DNA of 64,000 bases from JAKAQB01 sp027320105 (GTDB taxonomy: Bacteria; Actinomycetota; Acidimicrobiia; Acidimicrobiales; Palsa-688): positions 45,880-109,879 of the forward strand of contig DAHVMA010000064.1 in assembly GCA_027320105.1 (NCBI GenBank), given 5' to 3'. A model generated the notes under the pieces. That model was not told the origin of the DNA and made no database searches. It worked only from the letters and a program-made list of their open reading frames with translations. The first letter of the stretch is position 1, and each line of letters begins with the position of its first letter. This document shows positions 8,089-16,087 of the stretch, piece by piece. The translations under genes and the position numbers were made by a program.

Positions 8089-9047
8089 TGGACAGGATCT
8101 GGGTCGTCGTCGACCGCGCCGGCGAGCGGGTTGCCCCTCTCTCGCTGGAGTTGTTGACCAAGTCGAAAGACCTCGCCGATCGGGTCGAGGGCGTCACCTG
8201 GGGCGATGGCGCCCAACTGGCAGCCGAGGCCGGCTCCTACGGCGCTGCCCTGCTCCATACGGTTGGGGATCTCGGAGGGGGGCTACCGGGGCCAGCGGTG
8301 GCGGCGGCGATGGCGGCACGCGTAGGGGCCGGCGACGCGCCTGGCGCCGTCCTCGTGCCCCACAACTACGACGGGCGGGACATCGCCGGGCGCCTGTCGG
8401 CGCTGATCGATCGCCCGGTGCTGACCAATGTCGTGGGGCTGACCGACGCCGGCGGGCTGCAGACCCAACACCCCATATTCGGGGGAGCCGAGATCCTCAC
8501 CGCCCGCTTCAGTGGTGATGGCCCTGGGATCTTCGTGGTGCGGACGAAGTCGTTTGCCGCCGAGGAGTCCGGGGGGGCGGCTGCCATCGTCGACGTGTGG
8601 GAAGTCCCCCAACTGGGGGCGACCAACGCGGTGAGAGTCGTCGACCGCCACGTGGAGGAACGCGAGGGACCCAAGCTCGACGAGGCCGCCGTGGTGGTCT
8701 CCGGCGGCCGCGGCCTGGGCCAGGCGGATGCCTACCGTATGATCGAGGAGCTCGCAAAGCTCCTCGGTGGGGCGGCCGGGGCGAGTCGTGCCATCGTGGA
8801 CGCCGGTTGGGTGCCCTACTCGCACCAGGTGGGCCAGACGGGCAAGACCGTCAAGCCCGCGGTGTACATCGCTGCGGGCATCTCCGGCGCGACTCAGCAC
8901 ATGGTCGGCATGAAGGGCGCCAGCAACATCATCGCCATCAACAAGGACCAGGAGGCCCCGATCTTCTCGATCGCCGACCTCGGCGTCGTCGGCGACGTCA
9001 ACAAGGTGCTGCCCAAGCTGATCGAGGCGTTGCGGGCCCGGTCCTAG
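8088..9047 (+). CDS. etfA: Electron transfer flavoprotein, alpha subunit
   Basis: A 319-residue EtfA (FixB) starting at GTG 8088. The FAD-binding C-terminal domain is clear: SGGRGLGQADAYRMIEELAK, then VDAGWVPYSHQVGQTGKTVK, then YIAAGISGATQHMVGMK and INKDQEAPIF. The N-terminal domain (about 1-185) pairs with EtfB. Size and motifs match standard housekeeping EtfA rather than bifurcating forms, although that distinction is an inference. It closes the etfBA operon; the next gene is on the opposite strand 4 bp away. Confidence 0.95.
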   Translation: MDRIWVVVDRAGERVAPLSLELLTKSKDLADRVEGVTWGDGAQLAAEAGSYGAALLHTVGDLGGGLPGPAVAAAMAARVGAGDAPGAVLVPHNYDGRDIAGRLSALIDRPVLTNVVGLTDAGGLQTQHPIFGGAEILTARFSGDGPGIFVVRTKSFAAEESGGAAAIVDVWEVPQLGATNAVRVVDRHVEEREGPKLDEAAVVVSGGRGLGQADAYRMIEELAKLLGGAAGASRAIVDAGWVPYSHQVGQTGKTVKPAVYIAAGISGATQHMVGMKGASNIIAINKDQEAPIFSIADLGVVGDVNKVLPKLIEALRARS

Positions 9048-9051
9048 CCGG

Positions 9052-9786
9052 TCACACGAGCGGCCACGGGTACGGCCGCTCGGTCTGCGGCTCGGGCAGG
9101 CGCCGCCGCCGGAGCAGCCGGTCGGCGCGCGCCATGGCCGCATCGGTCTCCGACGCGCTCAGCCATCGGCCGAGCGCGTCGGAAGGTCCGCTCGCCACGA
9201 AGGCAGCCAGGTCGTCGAGGACGTCGTCGGCGATCGCCTCGCCCGCCCAGTCCCAGATCACCGTCCGCAACTTGGGGTGCTCGTGGAAGCACAGACCATG
9301 GTCGATGCCCCACACGTGCCCGCCGGCGTCGACCAGGCAGTGCCCGCCCTTGCGGTCGGCGTTGTTGGCCACCACGTCGAACACCGCCATCCGCCGCAGC
9401 GCCCCGTGGTACCGCTCGTCCTCCAGGAGCGTGAAGTAGTGCTGCTCGAAGTCAGCCCGGACGAAGCGCTGCAGGGAACCGACGCCGAGGGGCGCATCCG
9501 GCCGCTCGACTGTCTCCGGGACCAGCCTCCACCCGAGCTGCTCCGACAGCTCGAAGGCTGCTATCTCCCGCCGGTAGATGCCGCCGGGGAAGTCCCACAA
9601 CGGCCGCTCAGCGCGCAGCGGCTTGTAGATGGCGGCCAGCTCCGGAGTGCCGTCGCCGGCCACGGTGCCGACAGAGCAGAGGAACGTGCCGTTGCTGCTC
9701 CACGGCATGCGACCCTCGATCTCGAGCCGTCCGCAGGCCAGCACGGTCAGAGCGTCGGGGATCGGTGGCCGTTCGTCCGAGGGCAT
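9052..9786 (-). CDS. SCO1664-family kinase-like protein
   Basis: A 244-residue protein of the SCO1664 family, distantly related to phosphatidylinositol 3/4-kinase and HipA-type folds. An ATP-anchoring strand IYKPLRAERPLWDFPGG is followed by the catalytic-loop-like VFDVVANNADRKGGHCLV and a metal-binding-like WGIDHGLCFHEHPKL, i.e. N-x-D-R-K-G then I-D-H-G. The start is ATG 9786, inside the end of the DUF3090 gene (40-nt overlap). The substrate is unknown. In many Actinobacteria it sits with DUF3090 and an MSMEG_4193-family phosphatase, exactly as here, so the three probably act together. Confidence 0.8.
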   Translation of the reverse strand: MPSDERPPIPDALTVLACGRLEIEGRMPWSSNGTFLCSVGTVAGDGTPELAAIYKPLRAERPLWDFPGGIYRREIAAFELSEQLGWRLVPETVERPDAPLGVGSLQRFVRADFEQHYFTLLEDERYHGALRRMAVFDVVANNADRKGGHCLVDAGGHVWGIDHGLCFHEHPKLRTVIWDWAGEAIADDVLDDLAAFVASGPSDALGRWLSASETDAAMARADRLLRRRRLPEPQTERPYPWPLV

Positions 9787-10244
9787 GAGTGTCCCGCCGG
9801 GTCGAGCGGGAAGCCGCACCAGGGGCATGGCGGGCGCCCCGCCTCGACCAGCTCCTCGCCTCGCTGGATGAGGGATGCGGCTTGTTCCCGGGTGATGCGC
9901 ACCGCCGCGACGGCGCCCGGTTCGTCGTCGTCCACGAGCTCCTCGGCGACAACCAGGACCCGGTCGAGGTCGTGGTCGTAGGACAGCTGCATGCCGCCCA
10001 CCGTCCACGCCGCTTCCGCCGGCTCGGCCAGCCCGGTCGCCGGCGGGACGGCCCCCGGGGCGGGAAGGTCGGACAGGAGATCGGCCAGCGCCCGGGCCAG
10101 CACGGCCACCTGCTGCTTCTCGACCTTGAGCGTCAACGTCCGCGAGGCGTCAGCGACCTGGAGGTAGAAGGTGCGCCGGCCGGGCTCGCCGACGGTGCCG
10201 ACGGTCACCCTCCCGCCGTCGTGGACGTCGAAGGACTCGCTCAC
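9747..10244 (-). CDS. DUF3090 family protein with C-terminal zinc-knuckle motif
   Basis: A 165-residue DUF3090 protein starting at GTG 10244, which overlaps the phosphatase stop codon (GTGA). The N-terminal part contains the family stretch TVGEPGRRTFYLQV, and the C-terminus holds CPWCGFPLDPAGHSCPR, a putative zinc ribbon with three visible cysteines and a histidine. The function is unknown. It is the middle gene of the phosphatase-DUF3090-SCO1664 set and is translationally coupled to both neighbours. Confidence 0.82.
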   Translation of the reverse strand: MSESFDVHDGGRVTVGTVGEPGRRTFYLQVADASRTLTLKVEKQQVAVLARALADLLSDLPAPGAVPPATGLAEPAEAAWTVGGMQLSYDHDLDRVLVVAEELVDDDEPGAVAAVRITREQAASLIQRGEELVEAGRPPCPWCGFPLDPAGHSCPRTNGHRSPTL

Positions 10245-10990
10245 GACGGCCGGAGCTCGCCGAGCGAGCCGGTCGAGTTGACGGCGAGGACGGTCGGCCC
10301 CGCCGTGGCGTAGCTGATCGCCGTGACAGAGCACGGTGACACGACGATCCGCTGGAACAGGTCGAGGTGTGCACCCAACGCGTCGGCGACGAGCGCCTTG
10401 ATCGGATCGGCATGCGAGACGGCGACGACCGCCTCACCGTGGTGGCGCTGGCACAGCCCGTTGACGGTCTCGATCATGCGCGCCTGCATGCCGGCGAAGG
10501 ACTCGCCGCAGGGGAAGGTGAAGCCGCTCGGGTAGCGCTGCACCGCCGTCCACTCGGGCAGCTTCGAGAGGTCCTTCAACGCCGATCCGGTCCAGGCACC
10601 GAAGTCGCACTCGAGCAGTCCCCGCTCGGGCACGACGCTGAGGCCGAGGGCGCGGGCGATCGGTGCGGCGGTCTCCCGGGTGCGCTCGAGCGGCGAGGCG
10701 TACACCGCTGCGACCCGAGGGCGCTGCGGACCGCGCCGGCGGCTCGCAGGGCGCCGCGCCGCGCTGGGGTGGTCGCCGGCGTTCACTCGCGGCCTGGCGG
10801 CTGAGGCGGTGACGACCTCGAGCCACTCGGCGATGCGGGCGGCGGCGGTCTCCGCCTGCGCCCGCCCGGTGTCGGCCAGGTGGAGCCCCTTGGCCCGCCC
10901 GGGGAGCACCTGGCCCGTCGTGGGCGTCACTGCGTGGCGGACCAGCAGGACCAGCGTGGGCGGGGGTGGCTTGGGCCGGGGGGTCGGCAT
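10241..10990 (-). CDS. MSMEG_4193-family histidine phosphatase
   Basis: A 249-residue histidine phosphatase (phosphoglycerate-mutase-like). The phospho-acceptor motif is VRHAVTP near residue 18, with the second catalytic histidine in VVAVSHADPIKALV; the intervening SPLERTRETA and LLECDFGAWTG segments are standard. An insert of about 25 residues rich in Arg/Ala/Pro (AARPRVNAGDHPSAARRP) lies between the first strand pair and looks like repeat-driven expansion. It leads the operon phosphatase-DUF3090-SCO1664 on the minus strand and shares a 42-bp intergenic region with the divergent uracil-DNA glycosylase. Confidence 0.82.
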   Translation of the reverse strand: MPTPRPKPPPPTLVLLVRHAVTPTTGQVLPGRAKGLHLADTGRAQAETAAARIAEWLEVVTASAARPRVNAGDHPSAARRPASRRRGPQRPRVAAVYASPLERTRETAAPIARALGLSVVPERGLLECDFGAWTGSALKDLSKLPEWTAVQRYPSGFTFPCGESFAGMQARMIETVNGLCQRHHGEAVVAVSHADPIKALVADALGAHLDLFQRIVVSPCSVTAISYATAGPTVLAVNSTGSLGELRPS

Positions 10991-11019
10991 GCGGGACGCC
11001 AACCTACCGCCCACCGGCC

Positions 11020-11025
11020 TACTGT
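11020..11025 (+). promoter_or_regulatory. -10 hexamer TACTGT, leaderless arrangement
   Basis: TACTGT ends 7 nt before the GTG at 11033, so transcription would begin at or next to the start codon. There is no purine-rich ribosome binding site upstream of that GTG. This is inferred from position and hexamer only. Confidence 0.5.
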
Positions 11026-11032
11026 CGAGCGG

Positions 11033-11692
11033 GTGGCCCCGCTCGAAGCGCTGGAGGAGGAGATCACCCGCTGCCGCAAGTGCCCTCGGCTCGTCGCCTG
11101 GAGGGAGGAGGTGGCCGCGACCCGGCGGGCGGTGTTCCGGGAGGAGGAGTACTGGGGCCGGCCGGTTCCCGGCTTCGGTGACCCGGGCGCGCGTGTGGCG
11201 GTCGTCGGGCTGGCGCCGGCAGCGCACGGCGGCAACCGCACCGGGCGGGTGTTCACGGGGGACCGCAGTGGCGACTGGTTGTTCGCCGCTTTGTTCCGCA
11301 CGGGTTTCGCCAACCAGCCGACGAGCGCCCACCGAGGCGACGGCCTGCGCCTCGAGGGGGCGTGGATCACCGCCGCGGTGCGCTGCGCCCCGCCGGCCAA
11401 CAAGCCGACGGCGGAGGAGCGCGACCGCTGCGTGCCCTATCTCGGGCGGGAGCTCGGACTGCTGGCTGATGTCGACGTGCTCGTGGCGCTCGGCAGGTTC
11501 GCCTGGGATGTGTGCTGCAGGATCGAAGGCGTGCGGCCCCGCCCCACCTTCGGCCACGGCGCCGAGGTCGCGGGCCGGCGGCGGATCCTCGGCTCCTACC
11601 ACCCCAGCCAGCAGAACACCTTCACCGGCCGGCTGACGCCATCCATGCTCGACGCCGTGTTGTCGCGCGCGGCGCGACTCGCCGGGCGTTAG
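11033..11692 (+). CDS. udgB: Type 5 uracil-DNA glycosylase (UdgB)
   Basis: A 219-residue family 5 uracil-DNA glycosylase, which removes uracil and some other deaminated bases from DNA. The iron-sulfur cluster ligands begin with CRKCPRL at about residues 12-18, then C122/C155-region cysteines. Motif A reads GLAPAAHGGNRTGRVFTGD, and motif B HPSQQNTFTGRLT is near the end. As in other UdgB proteins, motif A lacks the polar Asp/Asn that activates water in other UDG families. The start GTG 11033 gives the usual short N-terminus. It converges with and slightly overlaps the histidine kinase gene. Confidence 0.9.
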   Translation: MAPLEALEEEITRCRKCPRLVAWREEVAATRRAVFREEEYWGRPVPGFGDPGARVAVVGLAPAAHGGNRTGRVFTGDRSGDWLFAALFRTGFANQPTSAHRGDGLRLEGAWITAAVRCAPPANKPTAEERDRCVPYLGRELGLLADVDVLVALGRFAWDVCCRIEGVRPRPTFGHGAEVAGRRRILGSYHPSQQNTFTGRLTPSMLDAVLSRAARLAGR

Positions 11693-12507
11693 GCCCGCTC
11701 GACGAGGGGCCCGTCGCTCGGGCCGAGGACCGGCACCCGGAACCAGAAGACGGTGGCCTGGTCGTCGGATCGCACACCGATCTCGCCGCCGTGGGCGCTG
11801 AGCAGCGCCCGGCACAGGAACAGGCCGAGCCCGGTCCCGATGGAGGTGTCGCTCCGCTCGAACGGCTCGAACAGCACGGCGGCGTCGGCGAAGCTCAGCC
11901 GGCTCCCGGCGGCGGCCGCCTCGACGGTTGCCATGACCGCGTCGGATCGGACGGTGATGCGGACGGGACCCTCTCCGGCCAGGCGGCGGGCGTGGGCCAC
12001 GACCTCGGCCGCGACCTGCTCGAGGCGGGCGGCGTCGCCGACGACGGTCACCGGACCGCCGCCGTCGAAGCAGGCGGCATCCTGCATGGAGCCGACGACG
12101 GCGGCGACGAGGGCACGAAGGTCGAGACGACCGACGACGAGCCGGAGCTGGCCCCGCGCGACCGCGCCGGCGTCGAGGGCGTCGCGGGCGATTCGCTGGA
12201 GGTAGGCGACCTGGCGGGCGATGGCCGACAGGGCCGTCTCGGTGACCTGGGGCGGCAGGCCGCCGGCCCGCAGCGTCTCCACCCAGCCGGCGATGATGGT
12301 GAGCGGCGTACGGAACTCGTGGGCGATCAGGGTCAGGAACCGGTCACGGGCCTCGTAGGAGGACGGGTCCATGCGACCGTCCAGGCGCAGCTTGCCGCCC
12401 TCGACGAACAGGTGCACCCACCGCTGGACCAGCTCGGGCTCGACACCCGTATCGTCGGCGACTTGCCCGAGCGGGGTCCCCGCGAGCACGGCCAGCGCTG
12501 CATCCAC
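11689..12507 (-). CDS. Soluble histidine kinase-like protein with degenerate ATP site
   Basis: A 272-residue protein from GTG 12507. Residues 1-40 form a small helical segment (PLGQVADDTGVEPELVQRWV) that looks like a HTH. A HisKA box LIAHEFRTPLTII follows at about residues 59-71, then an HATPase-like domain. The HATPase N-box asparagine is missing (EVVAHARR in place of NLLxNA) and no D-x-G-x-G G1 box is visible (EAAAAGSRLS), although GTGLGLFL (G2) is intact. It has no membrane segments. Kinase activity may therefore be lost, leaving a phosphotransfer or regulatory protein. No cognate response regulator is adjacent. Confidence 0.75.
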   Translation of the reverse strand: MDAALAVLAGTPLGQVADDTGVEPELVQRWVHLFVEGGKLRLDGRMDPSSYEARDRFLTLIAHEFRTPLTIIAGWVETLRAGGLPPQVTETALSAIARQVAYLQRIARDALDAGAVARGQLRLVVGRLDLRALVAAVVGSMQDAACFDGGGPVTVVGDAARLEQVAAEVVAHARRLAGEGPVRITVRSDAVMATVEAAAAGSRLSFADAAVLFEPFERSDTSIGTGLGLFLCRALLSAHGGEIGVRSDDQATVFWFRVPVLGPSDGPLVERA

Positions 12508-12659
12508 TCGTCTGTCGGTCGTGGGCGATCACGTCCCCATGCCTGGCCGGCCACGCCGGCAGCCCATGTCACCCTTACCCGCCCGCAGCGTTGGGCTCAC
12601 CCACGGAAGCGCCCGCTTTGCACGCTGCGCCACCGCCGGCGCCGCCGTAACCCGTGCGG

Positions 12660-12665
12660 TAGCGT
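12660..12665 (+). promoter_or_regulatory. -10 hexamer TAGCGT, leaderless arrangement
   Basis: TAGCGT is 8 nt upstream of the GTG start of the Fpg gene at 12674, with no ribosome binding site between. This is consistent with a leaderless mRNA starting at the GTG. Confidence 0.45.
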
Positions 12666-12673
12666 GCCCCGCC

Positions 12674-13459
12674 GTGCCGGAGCTGCCCGAGCTGGAGCGC
12701 TACCGGGAGCTGGCGGAGCGGGCGCTGGCCCGGCCGGTCGTCGCCGTCGACGCCCACGACGCTTGGATCCTGAAGCGTGGCCTCGACGCCGGCACCGTCA
12801 CCGCCGCCCTCTGCGGTCGGCAGTTCACCGCCGCCCGGCGGCACGGCAAGCTCCTCGTCCTCGACGCCGACGGGGGAGCCCCGTCGCTCGGGCTGCGTTT
12901 CGGGATGACCGGGCGGCTGCTCGTCGACGACGTCGACGGGGTCGGGGCGCTCCAGCACGCCCCGTCCGCCGTCGAGCGACGCTGGGACCGGTTCGCCCTC
13001 AGCTTCGCCGATGGGGGGCACCTCCGCCTGCAGGATCCTCGCCGCCTCGGTGGCGTCGAGCTCGACCCGGACGAGGGGCGCCTCGGGGCGGATGCGCTGA
13101 CCATCACCGAACGCCAGCTGGCCGGCGCCCTGGCCGGTTCGGCGGTGGCCCTCAAGGCTCGTCTCATGGACCAGCATCGGATCGCCGGGGTCGGCAACCT
13201 CATCGCCGACGAGGTGCTCTGGCGGGCGGGGCTCTCGCCGGTCCGCCCGTCGGCCTCCCTCGACGCGCGGGAGGTCCGCGTCTTGCACCGGTCACTGCGT
13301 TCGTCCCTCCGGCTGCTGGTGCGGCGCGGTGGCGCCCACACCGGCGATCTCAACCCCGAGCGCCGCCGGGGCGGGCACTGCCCGAGGGACGGCACGGTCC
13401 TCGTCCGGGCGACCGTCGGCGGCCGTACCACCTGGTGGTGCGCCCACCACCAGCACTGA
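12674..13459 (+). CDS. Fpg/Nei-family DNA glycosylase
   Basis: A 261-residue bifunctional DNA glycosylase/AP lyase. After removal of the initiator residue the N-terminus is PELPELERY, giving the catalytic Pro1 and Glu2. The conserved lysine is in RRHGKLL (about residue 59), and the helix-two-turn-helix is MDQHRIAGVGNLIADEVLWRAG. The C-terminal zinc finger is partly degenerate: it reads CPRD then WWCAHHQH, so the second cysteine of the first pair is Asp and the last ligand must be His. It probably repairs oxidised purines. The start GTG is fixed by the need for Pro at position 2. Confidence 0.88.
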   Translation: MPELPELERYRELAERALARPVVAVDAHDAWILKRGLDAGTVTAALCGRQFTAARRHGKLLVLDADGGAPSLGLRFGMTGRLLVDDVDGVGALQHAPSAVERRWDRFALSFADGGHLRLQDPRRLGGVELDPDEGRLGADALTITERQLAGALAGSAVALKARLMDQHRIAGVGNLIADEVLWRAGLSPVRPSASLDAREVRVLHRSLRSSLRLLVRRGGAHTGDLNPERRRGGHCPRDGTVLVRATVGGRTTWWCAHHQH

Positions 13460-13465
13460 GACCGG

Positions 13466-15259
13466 CTAGCGGCCTCGTCGAGGAGTGGGATGTCGTGATC
13501 GCTCCACCTGGCGCTGGCGGCGCGGTGGTCGGAGCAGGACCACAGCGAGGACTGCCGCCAGCCCGGCGCACACGGCGGCCCCGGCGAAGACGGTGTGCAG
13601 CTCCCGCAGCAAGGCGTCGGTCTCCAGACGCTGGTAGGCGGGGCAGGCGACCGCGTCGGAGGGGCAGAGCACCGTCGGCGAGGGGATGCGGGCGGCTGCC
13701 CGGTAGAACCGGTGCAGGGCCACGGCGGTGAGTGCTGAGATGCCGACGAGCATCCCGATGGTGCGGGCGACGACGACCAGGCTCGTTGCCAGACCGTGGA
13801 GCTGGCTGGGGACAGCTGCGAGCACTGCCGCGTTGGTCGGCGCGATCGCCAACCCGAAGCCCAACCCAGCGGCGACCAGCTCGGCGTCGCTGACGGCGAT
13901 CCCCCTGGTCAGCGCCGTGGCCGGCCAGCCGGACATGGTCACGAAGGCGCCGGCAGCGACGGCCATGCCGGCGGCCGCGATGTAGTGCTCGTGGCCGGGT
14001 CGGTGGGCCAGGGCCCCACCGAGGACCGCCCCGACCGGCACGGCGACGAGGAACCGCAGCAGCACCAGGGCGGCGCCGAGTTGTGAGTTGGGGTCGGCAG
14101 TGGCGCGGGCGAAGAACGGCACGTCGACGAGGGCGGCCATGAGCGCGGCGCCCGCAGCCAGGTTGACGGCGGATGCACCCCACGACGGGCGGGGACGCAT
14201 GGCGGCGCGGTCGAGCAGCGGCACGGAGGCGTGACGCTGCCTCCACGCCAGGGCAGCGCCGCAGGCAACGGCGACGGGCCCGAGCACGGGGGCACTCGAA
14301 GCCACGACCTGGCGGCTGGCGTCGGTGGTGGAGAAGGCGATCACCACGCAGCCGAGCGCGCCGGCGAGCAGCATCGCCCCCGGGAGGTCGGCGGCGCGCA
14401 GTGCGGCGGGGACGCGGCGAAGGGGTAGGAGCGGTCGCACGGGGCGCTCGACGGCCGCCTCCCAGGCGACGAAGGCGGCGAGCGCACCCAGGCCGATGAG
14501 CCCGATCGGCGTGAACAGCACGGACCAGGGGCCGGCGGGGACCTCCGGGACGTAGAGCTCGCCTGTCGTCACCCCGTCGGCGAGGCCGGCGGGGGCGGCC
14601 AGCGCCAGGACGAGGGCCGCCACAGCGACAAGGGCCAGCAGGGCGCCGACCACGTCCGGGCGTTGCCGGGAGGTCCTCACCGAGCGGCGCCCGCCCCTCC
14701 CGTAGCCGACGATGACGATGGCGCACAACGGGAGGTTCAGCCAGAAGATCCACCGCCAGCCGGCGAGGGCTACCACAGCCGCGCCGTACAGCGGGCCGAG
14801 GACCGCACCGAGCTCCTGCACTCCGGCGACCACGCCGAGGGGGAACCCTCGCTGGTCGGGCGCCCACGAGTCGGCCACCATCGCCAGGGTCACGGGGACC
14901 AGGCCGCCGCCGCCCAGGCCGGCGATGGCCCGGCCGGCGACGAGCAGCGCCAGGCTGCGGGCGGTGGCGGTGACCACCGACCCGGCGGCGAAGGCGGCAA
15001 GGCAGCCGACGAGCACCGGCCGGCGTCCGATCTGGTCGGAGAGGCGCCCGAGCAGTGGTAGGACGGCGACGTAGCCGAGCAGGTAGCCGCTCACGACCGG
15101 CGTTGCCCGCTGGATGTGGTCGATGCCGATCCCGAGCCCGTCCATGATCGACGGGAGCGCCACCACCACCACGTAGGTGTCCGCCGCAGCGACGAGCACC
15201 CCGGCCGCCGCGAACGCCAGCCGCCGACGCGCCCCCGCCGGGAGCGGGACGGTCGTCAC
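13466..15259 (-). CDS. MFS exporter, DHA2/P55-like
   Basis: A 597-residue major facilitator superfamily protein with about 14 hydrophobic segments. The cytoplasmic motif A GRLSDQIGRRPVLVGC follows the second helix, and motif C-like GGGGLVPVTLAMV the fifth. The GTG start (15259) is 3 bp after the stop of an LprG-type lipoprotein gene, reproducing the lprG-P55 (Rv1411c-Rv1410c) operon of mycobacteria, where the pair moves triacylglycerides or lipids to the outer envelope and affects drug tolerance. A long periplasmic/cytoplasmic insertion around ATDASRQ...ASSAP and a basic C-terminal tail are visible. Lipid export is inferred from context. Confidence 0.82.
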   Translation of the reverse strand: MTTVPLPAGARRRLAFAAAGVLVAAADTYVVVVALPSIMDGLGIGIDHIQRATPVVSGYLLGYVAVLPLLGRLSDQIGRRPVLVGCLAAFAAGSVVTATARSLALLVAGRAIAGLGGGGLVPVTLAMVADSWAPDQRGFPLGVVAGVQELGAVLGPLYGAAVVALAGWRWIFWLNLPLCAIVIVGYGRGGRRSVRTSRQRPDVVGALLALVAVAALVLALAAPAGLADGVTTGELYVPEVPAGPWSVLFTPIGLIGLGALAAFVAWEAAVERPVRPLLPLRRVPAALRAADLPGAMLLAGALGCVVIAFSTTDASRQVVASSAPVLGPVAVACGAALAWRQRHASVPLLDRAAMRPRPSWGASAVNLAAGAALMAALVDVPFFARATADPNSQLGAALVLLRFLVAVPVGAVLGGALAHRPGHEHYIAAAGMAVAAGAFVTMSGWPATALTRGIAVSDAELVAAGLGFGLAIAPTNAAVLAAVPSQLHGLATSLVVVARTIGMLVGISALTAVALHRFYRAAARIPSPTVLCPSDAVACPAYQRLETDALLRELHTVFAGAAVCAGLAAVLAVVLLRPPRRQRQVERSRHPTPRRGR

Positions 15260-15262
15260 CGC

Positions 15263-15961
15263 TCAGCTCGGTGGGGTGACCGTCACGTGCTCCCCGTAGG
15301 CGGTCAGCGTGACCGTGTAGGTGGCGGTGGCTCTCGCCGAGATGAACGGCCCCCGCAGCTCGACCCGGCGGACCTGATGGGTGGACGGGTCGATCGACAC
15401 CGTCAACGCCACGGGCTTGCCGGGGTCGGCGTCGGGGAGCACGGGCACCTTGCTGCCGGGCACCGTCCCGGCCACGACGTCGAGCAGCTCGCCTTGGAGG
15501 CGGGTGCTCGGCTCGTAATGGGCGTGGGGCGACATGTCGGTCAGCAGGCCACTCACCCCGGTCGTGGGCGAGAGCAGGGTCGCCGGGTTCGTGAGCCCGA
15601 ACTGCGACGGCTTGACCGCTGTGTACTTGGAGCCGAACGGGAGGACCGCCCAGAAGCGATCCCCCACGGAGATCACCTTGACCGAGACCTGCACCCCGGA
15701 GGTGCTGACCGAGAAGGTGCCGCGGAGTGAGGCCGGGCGCACGATGTCCCCGCTACCCCCGACGAGGTCGACGCCCGACCCCGAGACGCCGCTGCTGGTC
15801 AGGGTGAAGTGCACGGCCGTCGCCTTGTCCAACGTGGCGCGTGCCTTGCCGAGCAACGCTGCCGCGCTCGGCCGGGCGGAGCTGCCCGGACCCCCACAGG
15901 CGGACAGGCACACCGCCAGCGCGGCAGCGGCCGGTACGGCGAGCCATCGGGGCGCGGCCAC
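15263..15961 (-). CDS. lprG: LppX/LprAFG-type lipoprotein
   Basis: A 232-residue lipoprotein. GTG 15961 gives a classic signal: two basic residues region APRW, a hydrophobic core LAVPAAAALAVCLS, and the lipobox LSAC with the modified Cys22. An in-frame GTG at 15991 would add 10 residues but has no ribosome binding site. The mature part has the LprG pattern: helix LLGKARATLDKATAVHFTLT, then VDLVGGSGDIVRPASLRGTF and VKVISVGDRFWAVLP. Homologues form a hydrophobic pocket that carries triacylated lipids. It is co-transcribed with the P55-like exporter, which supports the lipid-shuttle role. Confidence 0.85.
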   Translation of the reverse strand: MAAPRWLAVPAAAALAVCLSACGGPGSSARPSAAALLGKARATLDKATAVHFTLTSSGVSGSGVDLVGGSGDIVRPASLRGTFSVSTSGVQVSVKVISVGDRFWAVLPFGSKYTAVKPSQFGLTNPATLLSPTTGVSGLLTDMSPHAHYEPSTRLQGELLDVVAGTVPGSKVPVLPDADPGKPVALTVSIDPSTHQVRRVELRGPFISARATATYTVTLTAYGEHVTVTPPS

Positions 15962-16087
15962 GGCTCCGCACCCTACTGCCGGGTAGAGCACGGAAGCGCT
16001 GCGCAGCGGTGCGTCCGACGGCGTCGGGCGCCACCAGTTGGAAGCGGCCGCCGGCTGCCGGGTCGTGCCACCCCGGCGCCGCTGCCG

